A stretch of DNA of 13,258 nucleotides, from the NCBI GenBank assembly GCA_945927915.1, contig CAMEMX010000021.1, positions 1 to 13,258 on the forward strand, given 5' to 3'. The notes below the pieces were generated by a model, which saw nothing but the letters and a program-made list of their open reading frames with translations, was not told the origin of the DNA and searched no databases. This stretch comes from an uncultured Clostridia bacterium (GTDB taxonomy: Bacteria > Bacillota > Clostridia > Oscillospirales > Oscillospiraceae). Each line of letters opens with the position of its first letter. Position 1 is the first letter of the stretch. Shown one piece after another: positions 6,401-13,211 of the stretch. The position numbers and the translations under genes were made by a program.

Positions 6401-7873
6401 ATGAGAGCAAGCGGTATTTTAATGCACATTTCCTCGCTGCCCTCGCCCTACGGCATCGGCACTCTTGGCAAGGCGGCCTATGAGTTCGCGGATTTCCTCA
6501 AGGCGGCGGGCCAGCGCTATTGGCAGATCCTGCCCATCGGCCCGACCAGCTACGGCGACAGCCCCTATCAGTCGTTCAGCACCTGCGCGGGCAACCCCTA
6601 TTTCATCGACCTCGACACGCTGATCGCCGACGGCCTGCTCGCGCAGGAGGAGGTCGACGCCATCGACTGGAGCGCGCACGAAGCGCGCGTGGACTACGGC
6701 TTCCAGTTCAGCGTCCGTTTCGACCTGCTCTACCGCGCCTATGAGCGCGGCCGCGACCGCTACGCCGAGGAAGTCCGCCGCTTCCGCTGGGAAAACCCGT
6801 GGCTGGAGGACTACGCCCTGTTCATGGCGGTCAAGCGCAGCCGTAATATGTGCTCGTGGGAGACCTGGCCGGACGAGATCCGCCTGCGCCATCCCGGCGC
6901 CGCCGAGACCTACGGCACCGTCCTGGCTGAGGACGTCAACTTCTTCGTCTTCCTGCAATTCCTGTTCTTCCGCCAGTGGGACGCCCTGCGCAATTACGTC
7001 CACGGCCTCGGCATCCAGATCATCGGCGACCTGCCCATCTACGTTCCCTACGATTCGTGCGACGTCTGGGCGAACCCCGACCTGTTCCAGCTCGACGGCA
7101 ACCGTATGCCGACGGGCGTGGCAGGCTGCCCGCCCGACTGCTTCTCCGCCGACGGCCAGCTCTGGGGCAACCCGCTTTACAACTGGGACCGGATGCGCAA
7201 CGACGGCTTCGACTGGTGGAAGCGCCGCATCGCGGCGGCCTCGCGCCTGTTCGACGTCATCCGTATCGACCATTTCCGCGGACTTGAGAGCTATTGGGCG
7301 ATCCCCTACGGCGACACGACCGCCCGTAACGGCCGCTGGGTCAAGGGCCCGGACCACGATTTCATCAACACCCTGCACTACGCCTTCCCGCACCTGCGCC
7401 TGATCGCGGAGGATCTCGGCTTCCTGACCGAGGATGTCATCCGCCTGCAGCGCGATTCCGGCTACCCCGGCATGAAGGTGCTGGAGTTCGCGTTCGACCC
7501 GCGCGAGCCGACCAACTACCTGCCGCACCGCTATGAGCGCAACTGCATCTGCTACAGCGGCACGCACGACAACGAGACGCTCGTCCAGTGGCTCGCGGGC
7601 CAGAGCGACGAGACGGTCAGCTACGTCATGGAGTATCTCGGCGTCAAGTCGCGCGAGGACATCCGCGAGGGCATCCTGCGCGCGGGCATGGCGAGCGTCG
7701 CGGACACGTTCATCGCCCAGATCCAGGACTATCTCGGCCTCGGCGCAGAGGCGCGCATGAACTTCCCCGGCACGCTCAGCACCGACAACTGGAGCTGGCG
7801 CGTGGAAAAGGGCGCCTGCACGCCGGAGCTTGCCGCGAAGATCCGCCGCCTGACGGAGCTTTACGAGCGCTGA
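6401..7873 (+). CDS. malQ: 4-alpha-glucanotransferase (amylomaltase, GH77)
   Basis: This cytoplasmic enzyme transfers 4-alpha-glucan segments between maltodextrins, feeding glucose and longer chains to central metabolism. The 490 residues are complete for the shorter bacterial form. The N-terminus RASGILMHISSLPSPYGIG is the usual GH77 start, confirming ATG 6401; a GGAAGGA ribosome site lies about 14 nt upstream, longer than ideal. Catalytic residues are visible: nucleophile Asp290 (IRIDHFRG), acid/base Glu337 (LIAEDLG) and transition-state Asp390 (SGTHDNE). The substrate-loop motif PIGPTSYGDSPYQ (45-57) and the DLPIYV segment (210-215) are also present. It follows the lacI-type gene by 41 nt and is probably in the same operon. 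Its presence is the best evidence that the importer handles alpha-glucans. Confidence 0.96.
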   Translation: MRASGILMHISSLPSPYGIGTLGKAAYEFADFLKAAGQRYWQILPIGPTSYGDSPYQSFSTCAGNPYFIDLDTLIADGLLAQEEVDAIDWSAHEARVDYGFQFSVRFDLLYRAYERGRDRYAEEVRRFRWENPWLEDYALFMAVKRSRNMCSWETWPDEIRLRHPGAAETYGTVLAEDVNFFVFLQFLFFRQWDALRNYVHGLGIQIIGDLPIYVPYDSCDVWANPDLFQLDGNRMPTGVAGCPPDCFSADGQLWGNPLYNWDRMRNDGFDWWKRRIAAASRLFDVIRIDHFRGLESYWAIPYGDTTARNGRWVKGPDHDFINTLHYAFPHLRLIAEDLGFLTEDVIRLQRDSGYPGMKVLEFAFDPREPTNYLPHRYERNCICYSGTHDNETLVQWLAGQSDETVSYVMEYLGVKSREDIREGILRAGMASVADTFIAQIQDYLGLGAEARMNFPGTLSTDNWSWRVEKGACTPELAAKIRRLTELYER

Positions 7874-7913
7874 GCGCGGGAAAAAGCGTTGAAAAAAGCG
7901 ACCATCTGAAAAC

Positions 7914-7947
7914 CAAAAAGCACGACGCCGCCGCGTCGTGCTTTTTT
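7914..7947. terminator. Bidirectional intrinsic terminator after malQ
   Basis: A 14-bp stem runs AAAAAGCACGACGC (7915-7928) paired with GCGTCGTGCTTTTT (7933-7946), with a CGCC loop and a T-run on the + strand. The A-run on its left gives a T-run on the minus strand, so it can also stop transcripts arriving from dapF. It starts about 40 nt after the malQ stop. Confidence 0.88.
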
Positions 7948-7957
7948 GTATCGTTTT

Positions 7958-7996
7958 GTCATTGCGAAGCCAGTGCGCACACTGGCTGTGGCAATC
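7958..7996. repeat. GTCATTGCGA...GTGGCAATC palindromic element (after malQ)
   Basis: A GTCATTGCGA end and a TGTGGCAATC end flank the core AGCCAGTGCGCACACTGGCT, itself nearly self-complementary. The same ends, with different cores, occur in the 880-1193 array and at 8960-8993, 9013-9048 and 12678-12713. It directly follows the malQ terminator. Confidence 0.75.
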
Positions 7997-8012
7997 TGAT
8001 CCCTGCTTTGCG

Positions 8013-8106
8013 ATTCGTAGGGCGCGTCGACCCGGCGCGCCGGTGCAGGCACTTTCGATAGAATCCGTAGGGGACGCCGTCCCCGGCGTCCCGGTGCAGG
8101 CACTTC
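8013..8106. repeat. Two tandem GTAGGG palindrome plus GTGCAGGCACTT units
   Basis: The unit 8013-8054 (TTCGTAGGGCG, core CGCGTCGACCCGGCGCG, then GTGCAGGCACTT) is followed by 8061-8106 (TCCGTAGGGGACGCCGTCCC, GGCGTC, then GTGCAGGCACTT), a period of about 50 bp. The flanks are conserved but the palindromic cores differ. The GTGCAGG tail matches the start of the spacer in the 704-1193 array. The second unit ends within 3 nt of the dapF stop codon. Confidence 0.75.
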
Positions 8107-8108
8107 CC

Positions 8109-8906
8109 TTATTCCAGCGTCCCGGTATAGACGCGGGTCGCGTCGCCGGAGAGGAAGATCTGCGTTTCCGCGCCTCGCACGATGTCGACGAACAGCGTGC
8201 CGCCCTCGCAATCCACGCGCGTCTGCGCGCCCGAAACGAGGCCGCGCAGCGCCAGCGCCGCGACCGTCGCGCCCGTGCCCGTCCCGCAGGCGAGGGTGAA
8301 ATCCTCCACGCCGCGCTCGAACGTCAAAAGCCTGACCGTGTTTTCGCCCGTCAGCTCGTAAAGATTCACGTTCGCGCCGCGCGGCAGCTCCGGCGCATGG
8401 CGCAAAGACCGCGCAAATTCGCGCAAAACCGCTCGTTTTTCGCTCAAATCGGCAGGAACGACAACGTGCGGGATGCCCGGCACGCCCAATTCGAGGTAAT
8501 CGCAGACCGCTCCGCCGATGGCTTCCTGCAAACGCACGACGCTCGGCGGGTTCAGCCGGATGCAGTAGCGTCCGTCGGGCAGGCGCTGCCCGGTGACGAT
8601 CCCGGCGGGCGTCTCGATGCGCTGGCGCTCGCCGGACAGGCCGCGGTCGAAGCAGTGCCGGCAGATGCAGCGCGCGCCGTTGCCGCACATCTCGGCGGCG
8701 GAGCCGTCGTTGTTGTAAAACCGCATTTTGCAGTCGCCGCCCAGGGTGGGCGGCTCCAGCACGATCAGCCCGTCCGCGCCGACGGAGAATTTCCGCACGC
8801 AAAGCCGCTGCGCAAGCGCCGGGTAGTCCGCCTCCGGGATGGCGCGGTCGAAATTTTCCAGCAGAACGAAGTCGTTTCCCGCTCCGCAGTATTTGTAAAA
8901 TGTCAT
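8109..8906 (-). CDS. dapF: Diaminopimelate epimerase
   Basis: This cytoplasmic enzyme converts LL- to meso-diaminopimelate for lysine and peptidoglycan synthesis, using two cysteines as proton donor and acceptor. The 265 residues are complete. The start at 8906 (MTFYKYCGAGNDF) is chosen over the longer open frame to 8939 because the GAGNDF motif sits at the family's usual position and GAGGAG (8915-8920) is 8 nt upstream. The catalytic Cys74 (EMCGNGARC) and Cys207 (TLACGTGTGATV) are both present, with the FYNNDGS substrate segment (63-69) and GVPH-like GVPGIPHVVV (141-150). It lies downstream of the pseudouridine synthase gene on the same strand, separated by two palindromic repeats, so it may share that transcript. 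I found no clear promoter directly upstream. The stop is shared closely with the repeat unit on its 3' side. Confidence 0.96.
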   Translation of the reverse strand: MTFYKYCGAGNDFVLLENFDRAIPEADYPALAQRLCVRKFSVGADGLIVLEPPTLGGDCKMRFYNNDGSAAEMCGNGARCICRHCFDRGLSGERQRIETPAGIVTGQRLPDGRYCIRLNPPSVVRLQEAIGGAVCDYLELGVPGIPHVVVPADLSEKRAVLREFARSLRHAPELPRGANVNLYELTGENTVRLLTFERGVEDFTLACGTGTGATVAALALRGLVSGAQTRVDCEGGTLFVDIVRGAETQIFLSGDATRVYTGTLE

Positions 8907-8937
8907 ATGCTCCACTCCTCTTGCGTGATCTGCGCCC

Positions 8938-8957
8938 AACGACGCAGGCTCGTCGTT
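8938..8957. other. Small hairpin upstream of dapF
   Basis: AACGACG (8938-8944) pairs perfectly with CGTCGTT (8951-8957) across a 6-nt CAGGCT loop, about 30 nt upstream of the dapF start. There is no T-run, so it is not a clear terminator. It may be a transcript structure between the pseudouridine synthase gene and dapF. Confidence 0.4.
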
Positions 8958-8959
8958 CA

Positions 8960-8993
8960 GATTGCCACGACCCCGCCGGGGTCTCGCAATGAC
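8960..8993. repeat. GATTGCCAC...CGCAATGAC palindromic element (inverted orientation)
   Basis: The ends GATTGCCACG and CTCGCAATGAC flank the core ACCCCGCCGGGGT. It is in opposite orientation to the element at 9013-9048, forming a back-to-back pair between dapF and the pseudouridine synthase gene, the same paired arrangement seen within each 137-bp unit of the left array. Confidence 0.78.
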
Positions 8994-9012
8994 AAACGAG
9001 GTCGCCTGTCAT

Positions 9013-9095
9013 GTCATTGCGAGGGCGGTATATCGCCCGTGGCAATCCTGTGCAGGCGCCGCAAATGCGAACAAGCCGTTTGCCCCGTCCCTACA
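9013..9095. repeat. GTCATTGCGAG...GTGGCAATC element plus degenerate spacer and CCCTACAG end
   Basis: GTCATTGCGAG and CGTGGCAATCC (9013-9048) flank the core GGCGGTATATCGCC. Then comes GTGCAGG and a divergent spacer (AAATGCGAACAAGCCGTTTG at 9063-9082), recognisably related to the left array spacer, and finally GTCCCTACAG (9088-9095 covers CCCTACAG). The last element overlaps the stop codon of the pseudouridine synthase gene (CTA at 9091-9093), so the repeat provides the end of that reading frame. Confidence 0.7.
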
Positions 9096-9993
9096 GGCCC
9101 TGTAAACGCCGCAGCGCGTTTTGGAAATACTCGGGCAGGGGACAGGTGACGGTGACCTCCTGCCCGGTGCGCGGATGGACGAAGGTCAGCTCCCGCGCGT
9201 GCAGGCATTGCGTGGTCAGGCCAAGCTCCGGCCTGCCGATGCCGTAGACGCTGTCGCCCGCGATGGGGTGGTGGATGTAGGCCATGTGGACGCGGATCTG
9301 GTGCGTCCGGCCTGTCTCCAACCGGCAACGTAAATGGGTATATTGCCCGTAACGCGCAATGACCTCCCAGTGCGTCACGGCCTCGCGGCTGTTTTTCTCC
9401 GTGACGGCCATCTTTTTGCGGTCGAGGGGGTGGCGGCCAATGGGCGCGTTGACGGTGCCGCTGTCCTCGCGGAAGCCGCCGCGCACGATGCACTCGTAGG
9501 TGCGCCGCAGGGTGTGATCCTTGAGCTGGGCGGCGAGCGCCTGGTGCGAAAAGTCGTTTTTCGCGACAATGAGCAGGCCGGTCGTGTCCATGTCGATGCG
9601 GTGGACGATGCCGGGCCGCTTCTCGCCGTTGATGCCGGAGAGGGAATTGCCGCAGTGGTGCAGCAGGGCGTTGACGAGGGTACCGTCGGAGTGCCCGGCG
9701 GCGGGGTGGACGACCATGCCCTTGGGCTTGTTGATGACGAGGACGTCATCGTCCTCAAACACGACGTCGAGGGGGATGTCCTGCGCCGCGATCTCGACCT
9801 CGCGCACCTCCGGCAGGGTCACGCAATAGCGCGCGCTGGCCTCCGTTTTCGCGTTTTTCCGCACCGGAGCGCCGTTTAACGCGACAAAACCGCTCTCCAA
9901 AAGCCGCTGTACGGCGCTGCGCGTCAGCTCCGGCAGCGCCCGCGCCAGAAAAACGTCCACGCGTTCGCCGCCCGTAAGCGCAATGATCTCCAT
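9091..9993 (-). CDS. rluD: RluA/RluD-family 23S rRNA pseudouridine synthase
   Basis: This cytoplasmic RNA-modifying enzyme isomerises uridine to pseudouridine in large-subunit rRNA. The 300 residues are normal for the family. The start at 9993 is fixed by AAGGAGG (ending 10001) 7 nt upstream; the longer open frame toward 10449 runs antisense to the surface-protein gene and is not coding. An S4 RNA-binding domain occupies about residues 10-60 (RVDVFLARAL...VRKNAKT). The catalytic domain follows, with NKPKGMVVHP (88-97) and the signature HRIDMDTTGLL, whose Asp134 is the catalytic residue, and later TGRTHQIRVHM. It is the likely orthologue of the synthase commonly found next to lspA in Bacillota; the exact target uridines cannot be read, so rluD is a family-level symbol. 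It has its own promoter at 10016-10044. Confidence 0.94.
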   Translation of the reverse strand: MEIIALTGGERVDVFLARALPELTRSAVQRLLESGFVALNGAPVRKNAKTEASARYCVTLPEVREVEIAAQDIPLDVVFEDDDVLVINKPKGMVVHPAAGHSDGTLVNALLHHCGNSLSGINGEKRPGIVHRIDMDTTGLLIVAKNDFSHQALAAQLKDHTLRRTYECIVRGGFREDSGTVNAPIGRHPLDRKKMAVTEKNSREAVTHWEVIARYGQYTHLRCRLETGRTHQIRVHMAYIHHPIAGDSVYGIGRPELGLTTQCLHARELTFVHPRTGQEVTVTCPLPEYFQNALRRLQGL

Positions 9994-10015
9994 CGTCCCA
10001 CCTCCTTTTCCTATT

Positions 10016-10044
10016 ATCATACCACAGTTTCCGCGATTCGTCAA
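10016..10044 (-). promoter_or_regulatory. Promoter of the pseudouridine synthase gene
   Basis: On the minus strand TTGACG (10039-10044) and TATGAT (10016-10021) are separated by exactly 17 bp, and a TGG directly before the -10 box makes it an extended -10. It lies about 25 bp upstream of the start codon at 9993. It faces away from the promoter of the surface-protein gene. Confidence 0.8.
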
Positions 10045-10062
10045 AGAGAACCTTTGCGCCCC

Positions 10063-10091
10063 TTGACAAAGCTGTTTTATTGCTGTAGAAT
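10063..10091 (+). promoter_or_regulatory. Promoter of the SLH-LRR surface-protein gene
   Basis: The consensus -35 box TTGACA (10063-10068) and TAGAAT (10086-10091) are spaced by exactly 17 bp. The expected start near 10098 leaves only about 17 nt of leader, beginning at or just before the AAAGGAGG ribosome site (10098-10106). The signal is strong, with no obvious operator beside it. Confidence 0.85.
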
Positions 10092-10114
10092 CAAAGAAAA
10101 AGGAGGAATTTCCA

Positions 10115-12619
10115 TTGAAGAGAATACTTTCCATCCTGCTGCTGTGCAGTCTGCTCGTTGCGCTGCTGCTGCCGTGCGCGGCGGCGCGGGAGACGGACGA
10201 GATTTCGGTCGGGACGCTCGAACGGGCGCTCGCCTTTGCGCTGACGGACACGTCCGGCGCGCTTTCCGGCGAAACCGCGCCCAAGACGCAGTCCGCGAAT
10301 GACGGCTTTTTGCCCAAGGGACTGGCGGACGACGACAATCTGATCCTGCCCGGCCCGCTGATGACGAACAGGGCGGTGACGCCTGGCGCGAGGATGACTC
10401 TGCCGATGATCCTCGTGCAGACGGGCAAGACCGGGCAGTACCGCTGCACGGCGATCTACTACGGCGACGATCTGGACGCCGAGCCGGTGGGCACGAACGT
10501 TGAGGCGTTCGGCACGCAGGAGGGAATGCAGGAATGTAACCTGCAGTGGGATACTAACGGGATGAAGACCGGCGACTACACCATTGTGTGCTTCACGGCG
10601 CGTCAGTCGGGCAGCCAGCTCACACCCGTCGAAGGCAGCGCCTCGGCCGAGCGGGTCTACATCCAAAACTACGTCCCCGCCGCGCAGAAGCTCTCGATCG
10701 TCGACTGGGAGACGGGGAAAGCCGTTAAAAAGCTGAACCTCGCGGCGGGCGACGTCGGCTATCTCGCCGTCCAAAGCTCGCCGACGCCAAACCGGGGCGT
10801 TGACGGAGTCACAACCTATAACACCGACCTTTACGTCACCAACGGCATTTACGGCGACTACATCTGCCATGAATACAACGGGCTGATGATCATCGAGGCC
10901 AGAAGCTGCGGCTGGGGTGAGATCAGAGTTGACGACGGACGCAATCTTGAGACATTGCTGGATATCGAGATCTGCGTCGACACGCAGGGCCACAGCATCG
11001 ACGAGGAATACGTCGTCCGTGCGCCGGAGGCAAACACCAACGGGGTAAAGTTCCTCCATTGCAGCCGCTGCGGCAGACTGCAGCGCGTAAATCTGCCGTG
11101 CTACATGGTTTATTTCTCCAAGCTCGTCGACGTGCCCGAGTCCGAGTGGTATTACACCTACGTCCGCGACGCGGTCGGCAAGAACCTCTTCCGTGGCGTC
11201 AGTGCCCACCATTTCGCCCCGGAGGAGACGATGACGCGCGCCATGCTTGTGACGGTGCTGTGGCGCTACGAGGGAGAGCCGCAGGTCGGCGGCACGCCGT
11301 TTTCGGACGTCCGTGCGACGGACTGGTACGCCGCGCAAATCGCGTGGGCGGCGCACAATGGCGTGGTCAATGGCACCGGCAACGGAAAATTCGACCCGGA
11401 GGGCATGGTCACGCGGGAGCAGATGGCTGCCGTCCTCTACCGCTACGCGCAGCAAAAGGGCTTTGACACCTCCGCGCGCGGCGACTTGAGCGCCTTTGCC
11501 GACAGCGGCGCGGTCAGCCCGTGGGCGACGGAGGCTATGCGCTGGGCGGTCGGCAGCGGTCTCATCGGCGGCTCGACGTCGGGCGGTAAGCTGCTGCTCC
11601 ACCCGGGCGACGGCGCGACGCGCGCCGAGGTCGCGGCGATCCTGGTGCGCTTTGTCGACAAGATCGCCAACCCGCCCGTGCAGCCGGAGCCGGTCGACAC
11701 GACGGGCGCGGAGGCCAGCGGCCAGAGCGACTATCCGGTGGACGGCAAGCTGATGTACTGGGCGTTCTTCCCGGACGGCACGCTGGTCATCGGCGGCGAG
11801 CTTGGCATTAACAACCTGAACGACTACGGCAGCAAGCCCGCGTGGGTGCCCTACGCCGACCGCGTCAAGACGCTGAAAATTCTGAACGGCGTGCCGTACA
11901 TCGGCGAGTACAGCTTCAAAAACTATCCCAATCTGGAGTGCGTCGAGATCGGGCAGACCGTGACGACCATCGGTGACGGTGCGTTTTCCGGCTGCGCGAA
12001 GCTCTCGGAGGTCATCCTGCCGGAGAGCCTGCGCAATCTCGGCTACGGCGTGTTCATGGACTGCACCTCGCTGGCGGAGATCGCGCTGCCGAAGAACCTC
12101 TACAGCGTTTCCGGCGGCCTGTTTCAGGGCTGCACGTCGCTCAAACGCGTGGAGATTCCCGACGCTGTCCTGGACATCTCGAGGGGCGAGATGTTCATGG
12201 ATTGCACCGCGCTGGAATCGGTCAAGCTGCCCATCGGGCTGCAAAGCATCCCGAATGCGATGTTCTGCGGCTGCACGGCGCTGAAGCAGGTGGAGATCTC
12301 AAGCGAGACGTACTGCATTGGCTACGGCGCGTTCTACGGCTGCGACGCGTTCGAGGAGATCATCCTGCCGCCGACGGTCAACACGTTTTCGTATAGGGCG
12401 TTCAACGGCTGCACGAATCTGAAAAAGATCACGATCCTGAGCCGCCGAAGCCTGCACTACCTGGACGATGACGATTACGAGGACTATGAGGATCGTTTCC
12501 AGGGCGGCGCATGGCTGTTCGGCGACCCGGAGAAGGTGACGGTCTGCGGCTACGCCGGCTCGGGAGCGCAAGAGCTCGCGGAGAGATTCGGCTACAAATT
12601 CGAGCCAATCACGGAATAA
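10115..12619 (+). CDS. Secreted surface protein: Cys/His motif, three SLH modules and BspA-like leucine-rich repeats
   Basis: This 834-residue protein is predicted to be exported and held on the cell wall, with its repeat domain facing outward. It starts with TTG at 10115, supported by AAAGGAGG (ending 10106) 8 nt upstream. A signal peptide covers residues 1 to about 24 (KRILSILLLCSLLVALLLP, cleavage near AAA). Residues about 25-290 match no family I recognise. A single GHS...CSRCG motif (292-320), of the type common in Bacillota surface proteins, precedes three SLH modules at about 335-385, 394-446 and 458-515; each has the family-typical TR motif (TRAM, TREQ, TRAE), and SLH modules usually bind secondary cell-wall polymers. 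After a Pro-rich linker (518-540), LRR_5 repeats run from about 584 to 776 with recurring F-x-G/D-C-T-x-L units. The C-terminal cap is CGYAGSGAQELAERFGYKF. Its target is unknown. It sits between lspA and rluD in the opposite direction. Confidence 0.92.
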   Translation: MKRILSILLLCSLLVALLLPCAAARETDEISVGTLERALAFALTDTSGALSGETAPKTQSANDGFLPKGLADDDNLILPGPLMTNRAVTPGARMTLPMILVQTGKTGQYRCTAIYYGDDLDAEPVGTNVEAFGTQEGMQECNLQWDTNGMKTGDYTIVCFTARQSGSQLTPVEGSASAERVYIQNYVPAAQKLSIVDWETGKAVKKLNLAAGDVGYLAVQSSPTPNRGVDGVTTYNTDLYVTNGIYGDYICHEYNGLMIIEARSCGWGEIRVDDGRNLETLLDIEICVDTQGHSIDEEYVVRAPEANTNGVKFLHCSRCGRLQRVNLPCYMVYFSKLVDVPESEWYYTYVRDAVGKNLFRGVSAHHFAPEETMTRAMLVTVLWRYEGEPQVGGTPFSDVRATDWYAAQIAWAAHNGVVNGTGNGKFDPEGMVTREQMAAVLYRYAQQKGFDTSARGDLSAFADSGAVSPWATEAMRWAVGSGLIGGSTSGGKLLLHPGDGATRAEVAAILVRFVDKIANPPVQPEPVDTTGAEASGQSDYPVDGKLMYWAFFPDGTLVIGGELGINNLNDYGSKPAWVPYADRVKTLKILNGVPYIGEYSFKNYPNLECVEIGQTVTTIGDGAFSGCAKLSEVILPESLRNLGYGVFMDCTSLAEIALPKNLYSVSGGLFQGCTSLKRVEIPDAVLDISRGEMFMDCTALESVKLPIGLQSIPNAMFCGCTALKQVEISSETYCIGYGAFYGCDAFEEIILPPTVNTFSYRAFNGCTNLKKITILSRRSLHYLDDDDYEDYEDRFQGGAWLFGDPEKVTVCGYAGSGAQELAERFGYKFEPITE

Positions 12620-12623
12620 AGAG

Positions 12624-12655
12624 AAAAGGTGCCGTCCGGCGGGACGGCACCTTTT
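12624..12655. terminator. Bidirectional terminator after the surface-protein gene
   Basis: A 14-bp perfect stem, AAAAGGTGCCGTCC (12624-12637) paired with GGACGGCACCTTTT (12642-12655), has a 4-nt loop and starts 4 nt after the stop codon. The A and T tails make it usable in both directions, so it can also stop the convergent lspA transcript before it runs antisense through the surface-protein gene. Confidence 0.88.
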
Positions 12656-12677
12656 GCTATGCGGAAAGTATGGATTT

Positions 12678-12713
12678 GTCATTGCGAGGCTTGCGGAGGA
12701 AGCCGTGGCGAGC
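12678..12713. repeat. Degenerate GTCATTGCGAG...GTGGCGAGC element after lspA
   Basis: The left end GTCATTGCGAGG is intact and the core GCTTGCGGAGGAAGC is partly self-complementary. The right end reads GTGGCGAGC rather than GTGGCAATC. It begins next to the lspA stop codon (12720-12722) on the downstream side, matching the position of these elements after the other genes. Confidence 0.65.
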
Positions 12714-12719
12714 TTCGCG

Positions 12720-13211
12720 TTAAAACTCCGGCTCGTCGGCGTCTTCCTTCTTCTTCTCGCGGTCGAAGAACAGCAGGTAGGCCATCAGGGCGATGCAGCC
12801 GCAGGTGATGAAGCAGTCGGCGATGTTGAACACCGGGAACTCGAACAGGTCGAGGCAGATCATGTCGGTCACCGAGCCGTGGGCAAGGCGGTCGATCATG
12901 TTGCCGATGCCGCCGCCGACGACGGCGGCGATGCAGACCCACTCAAACTTCTTCGTGATCCACTTTTTCCATGCCACAACGACAAGGAGCACCAAAAAGG
13001 CGACCATGACGAGGATGAACAGCCACGTCTGACCGGCGAGCATACCCCACGCGCTGCCGGTGTTCTGCGTGTGGGTGATGTGGAAGATGCCGAGGAAGCT
13101 GTCCGACGGCAGGGCGCCGGCGCTGTCGGCGGCGATGGTGAGGGCTTTCGTCCACTGGTCGAGGGCGACGATGCCGCCCGCAAAGAGCAGGAGCGCGATG
13201 TAAAATAGCAT
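12720..13211 (-). CDS. lspA: Signal peptidase II (prolipoprotein signal peptidase)
   Basis: This integral membrane aspartyl protease cleaves signal peptides of lipidated prolipoproteins, such as the binding protein encoded at 1468. The 163 residues are complete. The start MLFYIALLLF at 13211 has AGGTGA (13216-13221) 4 nt upstream. Four membrane helices are visible at about 2-20, 62-80, 91-107 and 131-149. Family motifs are in place: ALDQWTK (16-22), HTQNTGSAWG (47-56), and the two catalytic aspartates in GNMIDRLAHGSVTD (Asp107) and FNIADCFI (Asp132). The tail DREKKKEDADEPEF is cytoplasmic and charged. In many Bacillota a pseudouridine synthase gene follows directly; here that gene lies about 2.7 kb further on, beyond a gene of opposite strand. 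The 46 bases upstream inside the window show no clear promoter. Confidence 0.96.
   Translation of the reverse strand: MLFYIALLLFAGGIVALDQWTKALTIAADSAGALPSDSFLGIFHITHTQNTGSAWGMLAGQTWLFILVMVAFLVLLVVVAWKKWITKKFEWVCIAAVVGGGIGNMIDRLAHGSVTDMICLDLFEFPVFNIADCFITCGCIALMAYLLFFDREKKKEDADEPEF

Noticed and set aside
9333..9372. A CGCAATGACC segment inside the pseudouridine synthase gene as another dispersed repeat
   Set aside because: It encodes conserved family residues (HWEVIARYGQYTHL) and lacks the matching second end, so the resemblance is by chance.
10000..10449. Longer N-terminal extension of the pseudouridine synthase
   Set aside because: The extension crosses the two promoters and runs antisense into the surface-protein gene. 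The start at 9993 has an ideal ribosome site and the usual family length.
10091..12244. 717-codon open frame antisense to the SLH-LRR gene
   Set aside because: It is Arg/Ala/Val/Asp-rich low-information sequence without motifs. The + strand gene has a signal peptide, SLH modules and repeats that explain the region fully.
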